Source: Neoceratodus forsteri (lineage: Eukaryota > Chordata > Ceratodontiformes > Ceratodontidae). From it: a DNA stretch of 64,000 bases. Below the pieces are notes generated by a model, which searched no databases, was not told the origin of the DNA, and worked only from the letters and a program-made list of their open reading frames with translations. The DNA lies in assembly GCA_016271365.2 (NCBI GenBank), contig CM028129.1:843900001-843964000 (forward strand), read 5' to 3'. Shown here in pieces: positions 44,276-55,450 of this stretch. Each line of letters starts with the position of its first letter. The first letter of the stretch is position 1. The position numbers and the translations under genes were made by a program.

Positions 44276-44528
44276 TTCAACTTCTTTATTGGTTTTAAAT
44301 TATAAACATAGTAGTATTCTTAACAGGTATGATACATAGATGCAACCATCCACTTAGTGTATATTGTGGAAAGCTGATGAAAAAGAGAAAGGAAACCCCT
44401 CCCCCCTCCCATTCTCCCTCCCGAAACCCCTGAGAGTGTGCCAATACATATAGTACAATACTTGAAAGAAATATTTGGTACATAGAAACATCTTGAAATG
44501 GACCTGGAAAAATTAAATGTTAATAACC

Positions 44529-45248
44529 TCAATGCAGATGTAAGGCATACAATTTGCCCCATTTTTTATCAAATGATGCCAGATTATTATGGGAGCCAGC
44601 AATCAAGCGCTCTGTCCTGAAGTAGGCTGAGAGGTCATTTAGCCATTCATTATAGGAGATAGGTAATTGATCCAACCAGTGTTTAAGCACTAGTTTCTTT
44701 ACCACCATGGAAATTAGTGCCATGTGATATTTCTGTTCTTTAATCCGGATAGTGGTGTAAATCCCTAGGATACAGATCTCCACAGTGAAGAGGTTCCCTA
44801 GACCTAGTATTGGGTCTAATTTGGATTGAATCGACAGCCACAAGGGGGCAATTTTAGCACAGTCCAAGAATATATGTAGTAAATTTCCTTCACCTTTACC
44901 ACATCTGGAGCAATTAGAGTTGGGCAGGTGGCCAGTTTTGGCTAATTTTACTGGTGTGTAATATAGGTTATGTAGTATATGGTATTGGGTAAGTCGCAGT
45001 TTATCTTGGGAGATGTATGTATATAAATCTTGCCAGACTTTTGACCATTTAATGACTGTTCCTGGAAGGAGAGAGGACCAGATTTTGGAACTGGGTACAG
45101 GATCAGTGTGTCCAATGGAGAGGATATAGTTGTATAAGAGGGACAAGCAGTGTGGCTTGGAAGATAGATCATGACAGCCTTCCAATATAGGTTGAAGCTT
45201 AGATTCTAGGGAAACAGTACCAAATGCTTGTGCTATTGGGTGTCTCAA
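44529..45248 (-). pseudogene. L1 ORF2 C-terminal domain
   Basis: A 239-codon open frame. 'I-L-H-N-L-Y-Y-T-P' and the Cys-rich block C-S-R-C-G-K-G-E-G-N-L-L-H-I-F-L-D-C near 44905-44850 are the conserved C-x2-C-x7-H-x4-C motif of L1/Tx1 ORF2. The protein end (W-G-K-L-Y-A-L-H-L-H) is followed by the 3' UTR. The segment between 45250 and 45915 is frameshifted linker. Confidence 0.88.
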
Positions 45249-45914
45249 CTGGAAGATCTTAAAATTATGAGAAGCATTTAGGGCAAATTTATGTCAGATT
45301 TTGGAAACGGAGAGAAGAGACGAGGAGGAGTAGAGATCTATTACTTTAGCATTTTGTAGAGGAGGTAACCAAGTATGAGTGAGGAGAGTGCCACCTGCCT
45401 TAATGTTGGGGTTGAAGATGAGAGGTTGTGCGAAGTCTTGATGAGGCAAAAATGTGTAAGAGGAGCAAAACTGAGAAAAAACTTTCAGGGAGGACCCAAT
45501 TACTGATTAGCCAACTGGGTCCGGCAACTTCTTCAGGGGAATATAGTAAATGGCAGGGGAAAGCAAGTGGTGTTATTGTAAGATCTGGGTTTCTATTTGC
45601 AGCCAAATAGGAGAGGCTTCATCTACGGGATCCGTAAGCCATTTCCCAATCCTAGAGAAGTGGCTTACCCAATAATAAAGAAAAAAATTAGGGAGGCAGA
45701 GACCCCCTGATGCTTTGGGGAGACTCAGTTTCATAAAGGATTTTCTGGGTTGTTTATGTAGCTATATAAAGCCAGAGATGAGAGGGTGTACCTTCTGGAA
45801 GAAAGATAGTGGAAGCCACATGTTCAGCATATGTAATGGATAATAAAGTCTAGGCAGGACATTCATTTTAATTATGTTTATGCATCCCCAAAGAGATAAT
45901 GGAAGAGATTCCCA

Positions 45915-46523
45915 TCATTGAAGATCAAGTTGAAGGATTGTCACTAGGTCATTGAGATTGAGTTTCTTGGTCCAAAGAGGATCCATGGTTAGGTGAATGC
46001 CCAGATACTTAAGTGAATGAGGAGTCCATTTAAGGTCAAAACCATTGAAGTCAGCTTTGTGAGTGAAATGATTTAGGGGAAAGATTTCTGATTTTTTCAG
46101 ATTAAGTTTATAATTGGATAGTGAGCTAAGCTGGGATATTACCTCCACTACTTGTCTCAAGGATTTAGCAGGATTATCTAAATGGAGGAGGATATCATCC
46201 ACATATGCAGAAAGGATGAGGTTGTGATTGAGTATTGGAATTTCCTGTATTTGAGAAGACTGTTTGATATGATGAATCAAGGGTTCTAAATAAAGATTAA
46301 ATAGGAAAGGTGAAAGGGTGCAACCCTGCCTTGTACCTGAGTAAAGGGGAAATCGAGAAGAGACTACCCCATTACAACAGATCTTTGCGGAAGGGGAGGA
46401 ATATATGGCCTGAATCCACTGGATGAAGAAGGGAGGGAAGCTCATCTTACTTAAAGTCAGCCAAAGGAAGTCCCAGTCCACTCTGTCAAAGGCCTTCTCA
46501 GCATCCAATGAGATTAGGGCCAT
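45915..46523 (-). pseudogene. L1 ORF2 RT palm
   Basis: An open 202-codon frame: L-D-A-E-K-A-F-D-R-V-D-W (motif A with its catalytic Asp), G-T-R-Q-G-C-T-L-S-P-F-L-F-N (motif B) and A-Y-V-D-D-I-L-L (motif C; both aspartates kept, Ala replaced by Val). L-N-L-K-K-S-E and L-K-Y-L-G-I complete the palm. The frame is broken before and after, so ORF2 as a whole cannot be translated, but the active site residues survive. Confidence 0.93.
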
Positions 46524-46568
46524 CGAGGTTTGAGATAATCTTGCTGCATTGAAAATATGGGAAAGCTT

Positions 46569-47404
46569 TCAAAGGTGATCCATGGAGGATCTATCAGGGA
46601 CAAATCCCACCTGTTCTGGACTTAGAAGATGAGATGATACTTTTTGAATGTGCAAAGCTAGGATTTTAGTTAAGATCTTGATATCACAATTTAAGAGGGA
46701 GCTCAGATGATAACTCTCCAGGATCAGGTGGGACTTGTTGGGTTTTAATAGAAGAGCTATGATCACTTCTAATAAAGTAGGATCCAAAAGTTTAGCTGAG
46801 AGCATATATTGGTATAGTTCGAGCAGATGTGGAGCCAGCTCCTTTGCAAAGGATTTGTAAAAATTATTGGGGAAGCCATCTGGGTCTGAAGCTTTATCAA
46901 GGGTTAAGTATTTAATTGTTTCTATCTCTTCTTCAGGGGTGATAGGAGAGATCAAGGAAAGTTGGAGGTGTTCAGGTAAGGAGGAGAGAGTTAAGGAATC
47001 CAGATAAGGGTCTATCTTTTGGGTAGGAGTGGGCTGGATCTTTTCCCATAGAGGGAATGATAAAAGTTCTCAAATATTAGAGCAATGCCTCTGGGATTGG
47101 TTTTAATAGTCCCATCCGGAGCCTGAAGGGAAGGTAAAAGTCTTGAGCTTTCCAATTTGCAGAGTCTAAGAGCTAGGAATTTGCCCGCTTTTTCTCCCTG
47201 ATCTATGTAAGTGGATTTAGTTTTTAAGAGTGCATACTCTGCTTTTTCTCTGAAGAGGTCTGCATATTTGTTCCTGTGATCTAAGAGCTCGGTTGTGGAG
47301 TTGGGGGGTTTGTTGAGGATGAGACAGAAAGCTTGGCTGCTCTTATTTGAGTTAATATGGATAAGGTTTCTCTTTCTCTCATTTTCTTTCTTCTGGTAGC
47401 TAAT
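46569..47404 (-). pseudogene. L1 ORF2 linker and RT fingers
   Basis: The linker (47404-46960) shows L-A-T-R-R-K-K-M-R-E-R-E and, further on, a Y-A-D-L-F-R-E-K-A-E-Y block with frameshifts. RT proper begins at 46955-46569 with I-T-P-E-E-E-I, L-D-K-A-S-D-P-D-G-F-P-N (usually K-A-P-G-P-D-G), then L-I-L-E-S-Y-H-L-S-S-L-L-N (usually Y-R-P-I-S-L-L-N) and P-E-Q-V-G-F-V-P. These are the L1 RT motifs 0-2. Confidence 0.9.
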
Positions 47405-47407
47405 TTA

Positions 47408-47775
47408 GGGCCTGGACACACTGTGGCTGTTAATCTGTTTTAACAATGCTAACACAGTTTGGGGCTTGTTAATTCAGGTTGTGGCCACACAGCAATGCTT
47501 TGCTAAAACATGTTTAAAAACTGTGTTTTAGCCCTGCTAAAAAGCTAGTCTTTAGCACAGGTTTGAAAACGGGTTAACAGCAACATGTGTTTGTTTGGTC
47601 AATGTGTCCGCAAAGCGTGTGTATCCAGTGGCTACCACTGAATTAATAACCTTTGCCCTTGATGCACACGGAACGCTGGTCCAGGAAGTAAATAGTTTGC
47701 GGTGCCTTGAAATGAGCCGCTGAGTTAGTTCATTCATCTGAGGAGAACTTTATCATAATTAAAAAATTGTAAAAT
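47408..47775 (+). promoter_or_regulatory. Harbinger TIR and SANT gene upstream region
   Basis: The 17-bp terminal sequence is followed by subterminal repeats (TTAACAATGCTAACACAG, AACATGTTTAAAAACTGTG, GTTTTAGCCCTGCTAA) that could bind the Myb-like protein. It runs into the ATG at 47776 without another gene, so it presumably serves as promoter and 5' UTR. Confidence 0.55.
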
Positions 47776-48166
47776 ATGGCAGATCATTCAGCTAGTTGGT
47801 CAGAGGAAGCTACTAAATTGCTTATCAATTACTGGTCACAAGAGGCTGTGCAGGAACAGTTGAACAATTTTATGAGGAACAGTAAAATTTACGAGGTGAT
47901 ATCTGCTTATCTCATGGCTAGGGGCCACGAGTGTAGTGCAAAGCAGTGCTGTGAGAAAATAAAACAGCTAAAAGTTCGGTACCATAAGGTGAAGGATAAT
48001 AATAGAAAATCAGGGGTTGGAAGGCTAAGTTGTCCATTTTATGAGGAGCTTGATAGTATTCTTGGCACCAGACCCACATCTGTTCCTCCCGTGGTTATTC
48101 AAAGTGGCACAACAGAAGAGGATGGGACACTGGATGATGTCACACATGAGATGCTATATGAAGCTG
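47776..48166 (+). CDS. Harbinger Myb/SANT protein, exon 1
   Basis: The ATG at 47776 opens a 130-codon frame that forms the Myb/SANT-like DNA-binding domain. It has W-S-E-E-A-T-K-L-L-I, R-N-S-K-I-Y-E-V-I, C-S-A-K-Q-C-C-E-K-I-K-Q-L-K, Y-H-K-V-K-D-N-N-R-K-S-G and P-F-Y-E-E-L-D-S-I-L-G-T-R-P. In PIF/Harbinger elements this partner protein binds the subterminal repeats and helps bring the transposase into the nucleus. The exon has no stop or frameshift. It can end after 48166 at CTG|GTAGGT, phase 1, which joins in frame with the exon at 52379. An alternative donor (TAG|GTAAAT, 48170) would not keep that frame. Confidence 0.92.
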
Positions 48167-49674
48167 GTAGGTAAATGCGAAAAAAAAAAGGGAAAACAGT
48201 GAGTCCTATGTATATTGTTGTCTATGTAACAAGCTGTCTGTAAAAAGGGAGTAAAGAACAGCAGTTTTTGTTGTTAGTTAGCATAGAATTATCAACATGT
48301 CTCTGCACCACTACATCGGGGCCGTCAGGGGGGATAAAAGAGTCAACACACTCCAGCTGAATTACTTCAGACTGTACCTGCTGGGGAGGGACTGATTTCT
48401 TCCTGTGTTATTGCCCTCCTCCCCCAATAAGTATCTTCTAGCCTTTGCGAATGTGTATCTTATTTTTTTTAAAACTATACATTAAAATGAAGCTTGGCAG
48501 ACACAAGCTTATGAAGAGTGCACCACTATACAAATACGTTTTTTTAAGTCCATGAAGTACACCGATCCTCAGAATCGTGTGATCTCTACCGCTTCCTTGT
48601 GTCCAACTTGCTATTAAAACAGTCAAACAGTAAAACATACTGAAATCTAATGGGAGCCGACAGTGTGAGAATGCTTTTTTTTCCAGGAACCTGAGGACAC
48701 TTTGCCCTTTTTGTGCTTTGAGAAAACAGAACACCACGAAGGGCAAATGCCCTGAACTTTATGCAGAGATACAGCTGCCCTGCTGCGGGGTATAGATCAA
48801 GGACCTGAAAGGAAAAAGAGAAGGAATAAAGAAGTTAACTATCTGCAAATAAAGGATTTGTGTAATCCCATACAGAATTACCGAAATGGTTATTATCTCT
48901 GTCCGATACACAATGAATTTGAAATGAACATCTACCGTCACTGATGGGGAAGTGGAACTTTTTATAAAGGTTTTTTGAATGAATCCAAAGTGCTATATAA
49001 TTACCATTACATAACTAAGTGCAAAACACGTGGATCTGCCCCCAGATCTTTAATTGTGGATGCTGCTCTGGAGTTTGTCACAACGGTAGAGACGCAATCA
49101 ATTAATAAGTTCCGTGCAGAATGAGTGTAAATATTACACATTGACATACAACTTTTTTTATTTAATATATGCGGTACTAATACACTTGCACTTAGGTACC
49201 CATTGCATGGCATGTAGGAGATACCCTTCTGCTATAGCTACCCATGTTTTTTTTTTTTTTTATGAATAGGGTACAGACGGGCACCAGGTGGCACATCCTC
49301 AGCTAATGGCCACATACACCAGCTACTGATAATCTAGCTGATAATGTAATGCTGTTACTTCCCCTTTTGTTGTTGTTCACTATTGAGTGGATCCCTATGG
49401 GGTGACCCTTATGTCACCAGTAATAGCGATTCGGGCAGCCCCTCTGGTAGCAGCAGACTAGTGGCACTCCCGACCCATTAAACAAGCTTACTCAAATCAC
49501 AGTAACATAAGTTATCGACTGCTTTAAGTCAAACATCATCATCATCGCAGTATTATCTGTCACCAAAATACACATATTACGTGAAATATGTAACAAAGTA
49601 CAATACAACTCAGTGATAGGATGTTGTCCACCACTTGGGACCAAATACTAACTTGTTGCATTACTCTTCACCAA

Positions 49675-50174
49675 CTACACCGCCAACACATTGTTAGTGG
49701 TTTTTTTTTTTGTTTTGTTTTGTTTTTTGGGAATCGGATATAACTTTCGGTATCGATTGTATGTCACATAACCTTTCTCAGCTAGATATTCCATCTGGTG
49801 CCTTTGGGTTTGTTTCTCCTGCAGGATAGCATCAGAGCTGGAGGCTTCCATCGAACTGTACACACTGTCTAGTGCACTTCTGGTGCCTCAGGTGTAGGTG
49901 TCATAAATTTCAGTGAGCAGCCATCAACGATTGACGTGTCCTACTGTGCTGGTACAAGTGTCATCATGCTGCCTCCTTTTGCGGGCAGAGTTGTTACCCT
50001 CAGCAACAGCTACAGTAGAACCAACTCCACTAGGGTCCTCCACCACTCCGCCAGAGTCTTTACTCCAGCAGGTGTGCTTGGCTAAAGGGGACGATGCGAA
50101 CGACGACCCTGTGCTGTCATGCCCATCATTAAACACTTTATTAGGACCCTGGCTGGCATGTGCAGGCATCTACT
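49675..50174 (-). pseudogene. Possible second SANT-partner C-terminal exon, decayed
   Basis: One - strand frame from 50169 to 49675 is open apart from two stops near 49907 and 49870. It has N-N-S-A-R-K-R-R-Q-H-D-D-T, then Y-S-S-M-E-A-S-S-S-D-A-I-L-Q-E-K-Q-T-Q-R. A basic patch followed by a helical, E/Q-rich stretch is what the C-terminal part of a Harbinger Myb-like protein looks like. Immediately upstream is a good acceptor (CTTTCCTCCTGTCTTCCAG). The family assignment is tentative. Confidence 0.35.
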
Positions 50175-51027
50175 ACTGGAAGACAGGAGGAAAGCCACTG
50201 GCCAAAATGCTGCCCAACGAATACACGAACAAGTTGTTTTTGCCCTCATCCTAGTAACTGTCATTGGCAATATCTATTTCTGAAAGAATGTTTGGAATAA
50301 CACATCCAGATGACAGTCATTTTGCCATGCTGTGTACTACTGCTAAAAAATACTTTCTGATTTTGACAACAGCAGGTTATTTAGTGTAGCTGCCCTGTCA
50401 CCCTTACATTTGGAGCTCAGACGTGAAGTAAGGCTATACCTTCTCACCACCCTCAACCCAGACCCACCACATACACCAGCTACTGACAGTGTAGCGTACA
50501 CATTTACCAGGTATCCTTATTGCTGTTGAAAGGTGGCTAACATTTTCGCGTGTTTGTGGTGGTGAGGGTGCGCGCTGTTACTTTCCCTTTTGTTGCTGTT
50601 CCCGGTTGAGTGAGTCCACGGGTGGATGCCAAACTCCACCCAACCCCCCACCCCAACCCAAATATTATAATGCCCTCCTAACCACACCCACAGGACCTAA
50701 TGGATTGCTGGGCATACTTTATGTTTGTGTCCCACTTGTTACAGCACTACAAATGACTGTACATGACATGAACCTTTACATGCAGAAACAGTCTATGTGG
50801 CTTACTTTGTAAATAGTTCCCAAATGCAGATCGTGTGTTCAGGGTCAGAAGGTACATAACACCTTTCCTATTCTTGTGTGCTCCCCAGGACTTTTTGTGA
50901 ATACCTTGTCACACTTGCCCAGCCATGCCACACATGTGATTATTATGGCCTGCTGTTATGTCATCTGCCCACGTAATGCATTCTTTGCTATTGAATGCAT
51001 ATTTCTGTGTGGACTACCCAGTGAAGT

Positions 51028-51043
51028 CCCCCCCCCCCCCCCC
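51028..51043. repeat. C16 homopolymer
   Basis: Sixteen consecutive C residues. Its length is prone to assembly and sequencing error. Confidence 0.95.
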
Positions 51044-51289
51044 AGTGTCTAGCACTCTATTTTCCAAATAAGGTGTCACAGTACTGTTTGGCAAGTGTTT
51101 GTCAATGTATTGTGTCCACCCAGAGCACACAACAAACATGCTACTCCAATAATAGACAATCCAGGCATTTGCTATGCACACTACAAAAGGTGGTCTCACC
51201 TGTCTTGTCATGGATTCCCACATGCTTTCTTTGTTCCACCACCTGTCAGAGGGAGTGGGTGGTGGTGGTAGTTGTGTGTGTCAGTGCTC

Positions 51290-51660
51290 AGTTCCCCATA
51301 GGGCCCGTAGTTGGTAGTGTCCCTGTCCACTAACTAGTGTGCCACCCATTGAGCTGGTCTCATCCTATGCCACTTGATGGTCTTGGTGGTCTCATCTGAC
51401 TCAGCATGGTCTCTTGCATACTCTGCTGTATCGCCTGTCAGGTTTTGGTGGGTGGGGGTGTAGCAGGGTAATGGTAGTGCTGGAGTCCTGAAGTGCGCAA
51501 AGCGGTGGCTGTTGTCCTGGCTCCCAGCTCATGTTGTAATATCTGACTTGAAACATGCTGAACTACTCCTGTTGCTGCTGCAGGGGGTCTTGGGATGAAG
51601 GCTGTGGTCACAAGATGACATTTCCTTAGAACTCAGAGGCATGAATGGAGCCCTTGATCA
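51290..51660 (-). pseudogene. Gln/Pro-rich - strand remnant
   Basis: The - strand reads D-P-L-Q-Q-Q-Q-E, then Y-Y-N-M-S-W-E-P-G-Q-Q-P-P-L, then P-H-P-P-K-P with stops between. The composition resembles the Gln-rich end of Harbinger SANT proteins (compare 52800-53000 on the + strand). It could equally be chance, and I cannot connect it to a gene. Confidence 0.25.
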
Positions 51661-52378
51661 CCATCGGTGACACACTTGGCTTACACTGTGAATTTAATTT
51701 GCAACATGTGATTTTTTTCCTGAACTAAACCCCCCTATCCAATCAAGTCATTATACTAATTAATAAGTCACCCTGACAGTTGTGACACCATTAAATCAGC
51801 GATGAAAAATCCAATGTCAGCAACCCCAGCCCTGCATGTCTAGCCCTGCCTTTTATACCTTTTTTTAAGTACAATGGATGACGCGTTTACTATTTTCAGG
51901 TCTATTCACTGCAGTTTTAAACAGTTTATATAGAACACATAAAAAAAGGTTTTCATAATAAGAATAAGGTACTCACAAGGGTAATATCACTTTGCCCAAG
52001 ACTGATGTCAATCTCCTGTCATTCATTCTATCCATGTGGTCTATATATACCACCCCTATCTTCTCCCATTTCCCATATGAGTAAAGGCTGCAGCCGTGTA
52101 TGTGAATACAACTGGGAAACAGGTGGCTTATGAACTATGTGAGTAACCGTGGATGGTAGGGATCATTTAAGCCAGAGGTGACAGTATCTTAGTGTAATGG
52201 TTTGAAAAAAGTATCAGGCAATCAGGACACAGGGATTGCTTTGCCCATTTTAATCCATGTAACCATTGTCCACAATGCTATGGTCACAAAAATTAATTAT
52301 GATGTCATGACATACTTTCATTGTATGGTGGTATGTTATCTCAGCATGGGAATGCTAAACATTTGTATAATTTTTCAG

Positions 52379-53017
52379 AGGCAGAAAATATCATTGTCAA
52401 TAATGACCCTGTTCACCAAGTGACTGATGAGGGTGAGACACAAGCAAGTCAGAGTTCAATACCAGTAACAGAAGAGGTAAATGTCAATGAACAATCACAT
52501 ATGACTGCACAAAACATGCAGGTCAAGCGTCATTCAAAGGAGCCACTAGCAAACCGAAGGAAAAAAAATGTCAAGAATGCAAGAGCTGATGGAGTCAGTG
52601 TTTGAACCCACTAGACAACTTATCCAAGATCAATTTAGCAGATTTCTCGACTTTGAACGAAAGAGGGCAGCTGCAGATCGTGAGATGGAGGAAAGACTAC
52701 GGAAGAAAGAGTCTGAACAGACAGATCAACTAATACAGACTCTTACCCAGTTGATTAAGCCAACGTCAAGTCAATCATATAGCATGCCTCCTCGACATCC
52801 TCACTTGCAACAGCAGATGCAACAAGGTCAATCATTCAATGTGATGCAACTGCAAAGTAGCCAGTCATTGAATAACCCAGATATCATGATGTTTAGCCAG
52901 ACCCCACAACATTTTGCATATAATTCCACTCAGCAAGCTTCATTCGTACCCTCAACACCAACTAGAAGTCTTACAGACGAGTTGATAAGTGACTCATTTA
53001 CATGGACACAACTGTAG
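52379..53017 (+). CDS. Harbinger Myb/SANT protein, exon 2 (one frameshift)
   Basis: After the acceptor TTTTTCAG at 52371-52378 the frame continues E-A-E-N-I-I-V-N-N-D-P and stays open to the basic block N-R-R-K-K. There an A8 run at 52560-52567 shifts the frame, and the other frame continues M-S-R-M-Q-E-L-M-E to a stop at 53017. The second part is a predicted helix rich in E, R and K (about 52600-52740), then a Gln-rich tail. This is the usual C-terminal plan of the Harbinger Myb-like partner, which contacts the transposase. A single-base length change in the A run would explain the shift. It may be a sequencing error or a genuine inactivating mutation. Confidence 0.82.
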
Positions 53018-53694
53018 AACTTTATGAGAATCTCACTAATTGTTTCTTTGATTCTATTTAATAGTAGTTGAACAGTTAAAAACTGTAATGTATGAACTGA
53101 AAGTTCACAACTTGCTTGGTTATCTTTATTTTATTTATGCATCTAAAACATAAATAAATGAGATTTGAACAGAAAACCAAAAGTTCGTAACAGCATACTG
53201 TTTAATTTTATGCTGTTACATTCATATTAAACCAGTAGATTAGAAATCTGTTATTTTCGTTAATAATATAATAATATTTAACATCGAGAGTTATGGTTAT
53301 TTCTGTAATTCTATGTTATAGCACATGCATTGCCATAATATGTACTTCATTGTATCTCATTATAATGTTGTGCTCAGAATATTGTCAACATTTTAACAGA
53401 ATATTAATATATACATATGTTTTGACATATGTCAGCAGAATACACTTGAATTTATAGCAACAGAAAAAATATATGAAAGACTGTTTATGCTTAACAAAAT
53501 GAGTTATATATTAATTATTATTACTATGACAACTGTTGATGTAAATAAAGCGAGTACCTTGCACAACACACTTACTAGCATACAGACTATTTTTTTTTAA
53601 TCATTCATTTCAAAGTACTCAGCTATAGCTTCTCATACCCTGTTGACATGTCCACCATGTGTAACAGCACCACAGTCTTCAACATATACATTAT
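53018..53694. other. Convergent 3' regions of the two Harbinger genes
   Basis: An AT-rich stretch between the SANT stop (53017) and the transposase stop (53695). AATAAA-like signals are present for the + strand gene (ATAAATAAATGAG, about 53150) and for the - strand gene (the complement of TTTATT, about 53127). Confidence 0.55.
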
Positions 53695-54876
53695 CTAATC
53701 TGGCTGCATGAACCTCTGACTTCCCTGTAGACATCCATTCAGAGTCAAAACTTCACCTTTACTCTCACATATGTTGTGTAACACACAGCAAGCTGAAATT
53801 ACATTTGGAATGTTTTGGATGTCAAAGTCCATGCATTTCAGTAAGCAACGCCATCGTGCTTTTAACCGCTCAAAAGCACATTCAACCACCGTCCTGGCCT
53901 TACTAAGACGGTAGTTAAATTTGGCTCTTTTCGGGTCAGAAATGTCAGCATAGGGTTTCATCACCCAAGGAAGAAGAGGGTAGGCCGGATCTCCTAGGAT
54001 TAACACAGGAATATTAGTCTTTCCAATCCTGAATGCTGACAGTGGGAACAGAGTTCCCTCCTGACCACGCTGAAATAGCAAACTGTTTTTGAAAATGCGT
54101 GCATCATGTACTTTTCCCGGCCAGCCAACATTTATGTCAGTGAAATAGTATTTATTGTCCACCAGAACTTGCATTACCACAGAATAATAGCATTTGCGAT
54201 TATAATATTCTACAGCATGATTCGGAGGACAAATAATGGGGAAGTGGGTCCCATCAACGGCACCTGCACAATTAAGGAAACCATGCTCTCTCTCCAATCC
54301 CAAAATTATGTCATCAAGGTTGTGCAGTTTAATTACTTTTGGAAATAATACTTTTACAATAGCTTTGCATACCTGTAGCACAATCTGACCAGCCGTGGTT
54401 CGTCCACACCCAAACAGGTGACCTAGATTCCTGTTCTCAATATTGGTGGCCAGTCGCCACAGTGCAATGGCCACTCTTTTTTCTACAGGTACAGCATCCC
54501 TCATCTGAGTGTCACATTTACTAATGAATGGTTCCAGTTCATTGCAAAGCATACAAAACGTGGAACGCTTCATTCTGAAATTTGACACCCATTCCTGGTC
54601 TGACCAGGTACTGAGCACGATATCCTCCCACCAAGAGGTGCTCCTCTCACAACTCCATGTACAACGGCTGATGGTACCAGAAACATATCTACTTAGAATT
54701 GCATTTAACAGGGTTAACATCATTTCCAGTGAGGAGCACAAGTAAGTCAGCAACTGCGATGTTCTTGATAAGATTGCTTTCCGTCTACGCCGTAACCGCT
54801 GGTACTTATTACACTGATATTGATGAAATATTGCAGCCACTGCAAATATTATGTCGTTATTACATAGGGCAGGCAT
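53695..54876 (-). CDS. HARBI1-like PIF/Harbinger DDE transposase
   Basis: An intact 393-codon frame if started at the Met at 54874-54876. A longer reading to 54987 adds 37 hydrophobic residues but crosses a strong acceptor (TTTTTCTTTTCTCTTAG, exon start 54923), so the shorter start is preferred. Numbered from that Met, the DDE-4 core has D208 in G-A-V-D-G-T-H-F, D258 in P-G-K-V-H-D-A-R and E332 in V-V-E-C-A-F-E-R-L-K. The block L-G-D-P-A-Y-P-L-L-P is in between. An HTH-like region with V-A-I-A-L-W-R-L-A and H-L-F-G-C-G-R-T-T-A precedes the core. The length is close to the family's 350-400 residues. It would cut and paste the element at TWA sites. There is no stop or frameshift, in contrast to every other coding region in the window. 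Confidence 0.96.
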   Translation of the reverse strand: MPALCNNDIIFAVAAIFHQYQCNKYQRLRRRRKAILSRTSQLLTYLCSSLEMMLTLLNAILSRYVSGTISRCTWSCERSTSWWEDIVLSTWSDQEWVSNFRMKRSTFCMLCNELEPFISKCDTQMRDAVPVEKRVAIALWRLATNIENRNLGHLFGCGRTTAGQIVLQVCKAIVKVLFPKVIKLHNLDDIILGLEREHGFLNCAGAVDGTHFPIICPPNHAVEYYNRKCYYSVVMQVLVDNKYYFTDINVGWPGKVHDARIFKNSLLFQRGQEGTLFPLSAFRIGKTNIPVLILGDPAYPLLPWVMKPYADISDPKRAKFNYRLSKARTVVECAFERLKARWRCLLKCMDFDIQNIPNVISACCVLHNICESKGEVLTLNGCLQGSQRFMQPD

Positions 54877-54930
54877 TTTAATCATATGTTTCAAGTTCAA
54901 ACTGAAATCTACACTGAAGAGGTCTAAGAG
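54877..54930 (-). promoter_or_regulatory. Splice acceptor and 5' UTR of the transposase exon
   Basis: On the - strand a pyrimidine tract followed by TTAG ends at 54924, giving an exon start at 54923 and 47 bases of 5' UTR before the Met at 54876. A non-coding first exon is common in Harbinger transposase genes. If the inversion model is right, that exon now lies elsewhere. Confidence 0.6.
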
Positions 54931-55129
54931 AAAAGAAAAACAGTAAAAGTCAATATAGCTACTGTGTGTAATTATGCTCATTATCAACTTACTATCATAT
55001 GGAGGATAAGTAATGGTATTTGGTTAATCTCAGATATATGATGGATAACTGAACACCCCTCTATCAGACCTATTGGTTTCCTATATAAAGACTGAGTGTG
55101 TACCTCGCAGCTGGGGGATTGTCATATCT

Positions 55130-55450
55130 TGCTTATCTACAATTGGGCACCTGCATCAGGATGCAGGTAACTATATGCTGGTTAGCCTAGCCTCATTAGT
55201 GGGCATAGTGATTGATGTCATCCGGAAGGATACGATGTTGGGGAGTGGGGGTTTGAAGTCACAGGGTATCAAAAATGACAAACAGAGTGATGATCTTACT
55301 GGCTAACTTTATTACTCAGGTATGAAAAAGTAATATGAATAGGTCACAAGAACCATTGCCACTGGCTGCTCAGTGGATTAGCACTTTCGGTACTTCAGCT
55401 GGGCGTTGGACTCTGTGGTGCACCATGAGATACGGGGAGAGACTGAATAG
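55130..55450 (+). mobile_element. CR1-like LINE RT fragment, decayed
   Basis: Short + strand fragment with G-N-Y-M-L-V-S-L-A-S-L-V-G (the N-Y-R-P-V-S-L-T-S block) at about 55166 and Y-F-S-W-A-L-D-S-V-V-H-H-E-I (the D-F-S-K-A-F-D-x-V-P-H motif A) at about 55392. About 170 bp between the two blocks does not fit the family. Enough remains to identify a CR1-type RT but not to place the element ends. Confidence 0.6.

Larger units (their letters stand above)
44276..47404 (-). mobile_element. L1/Tx1-like LINE, 3' half
   Basis: Reads from the EN-RT linker of ORF2 (47404) through RT and the C-terminal domain to a 3' UTR ending AAACCAATAAAGAAGTTGAA at about 44276. It starts exactly at the TTA next to a Harbinger end, and its first codons continue the frame that stops at 27783 on the + strand. 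The UTR includes a CT-rich tract on the - strand (GGGAGGGGGGAGGGG, 44398-44415). Confidence 0.92.
48167..52378 (+). other. Intron of the Harbinger SANT gene, with insertions
   Basis: A 4.2-kb interval between a phase-1 donor and the acceptor ATTTTTCAG (52371-52378). Such introns are usually short in Harbinger elements, so later insertions are likely. It contains a T-run at 49247-49261, a roughly 130-bp direct repeat (49308 and 50480), an A/Ser-rich - strand frame (49675-50174), a C16 run and a Gln/Pro-rich - strand stretch (about 51620-51300). Confidence 0.6.

Noticed and set aside
53695..54987. HARBI1-like frame as the host gene HARBI1
   Set aside because: It lies beside a Harbinger-type SANT gene and a Harbinger terminal repeat with a TAA target, and differs from the layout expected for the single-copy host gene. 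A transposon copy is the simpler reading.
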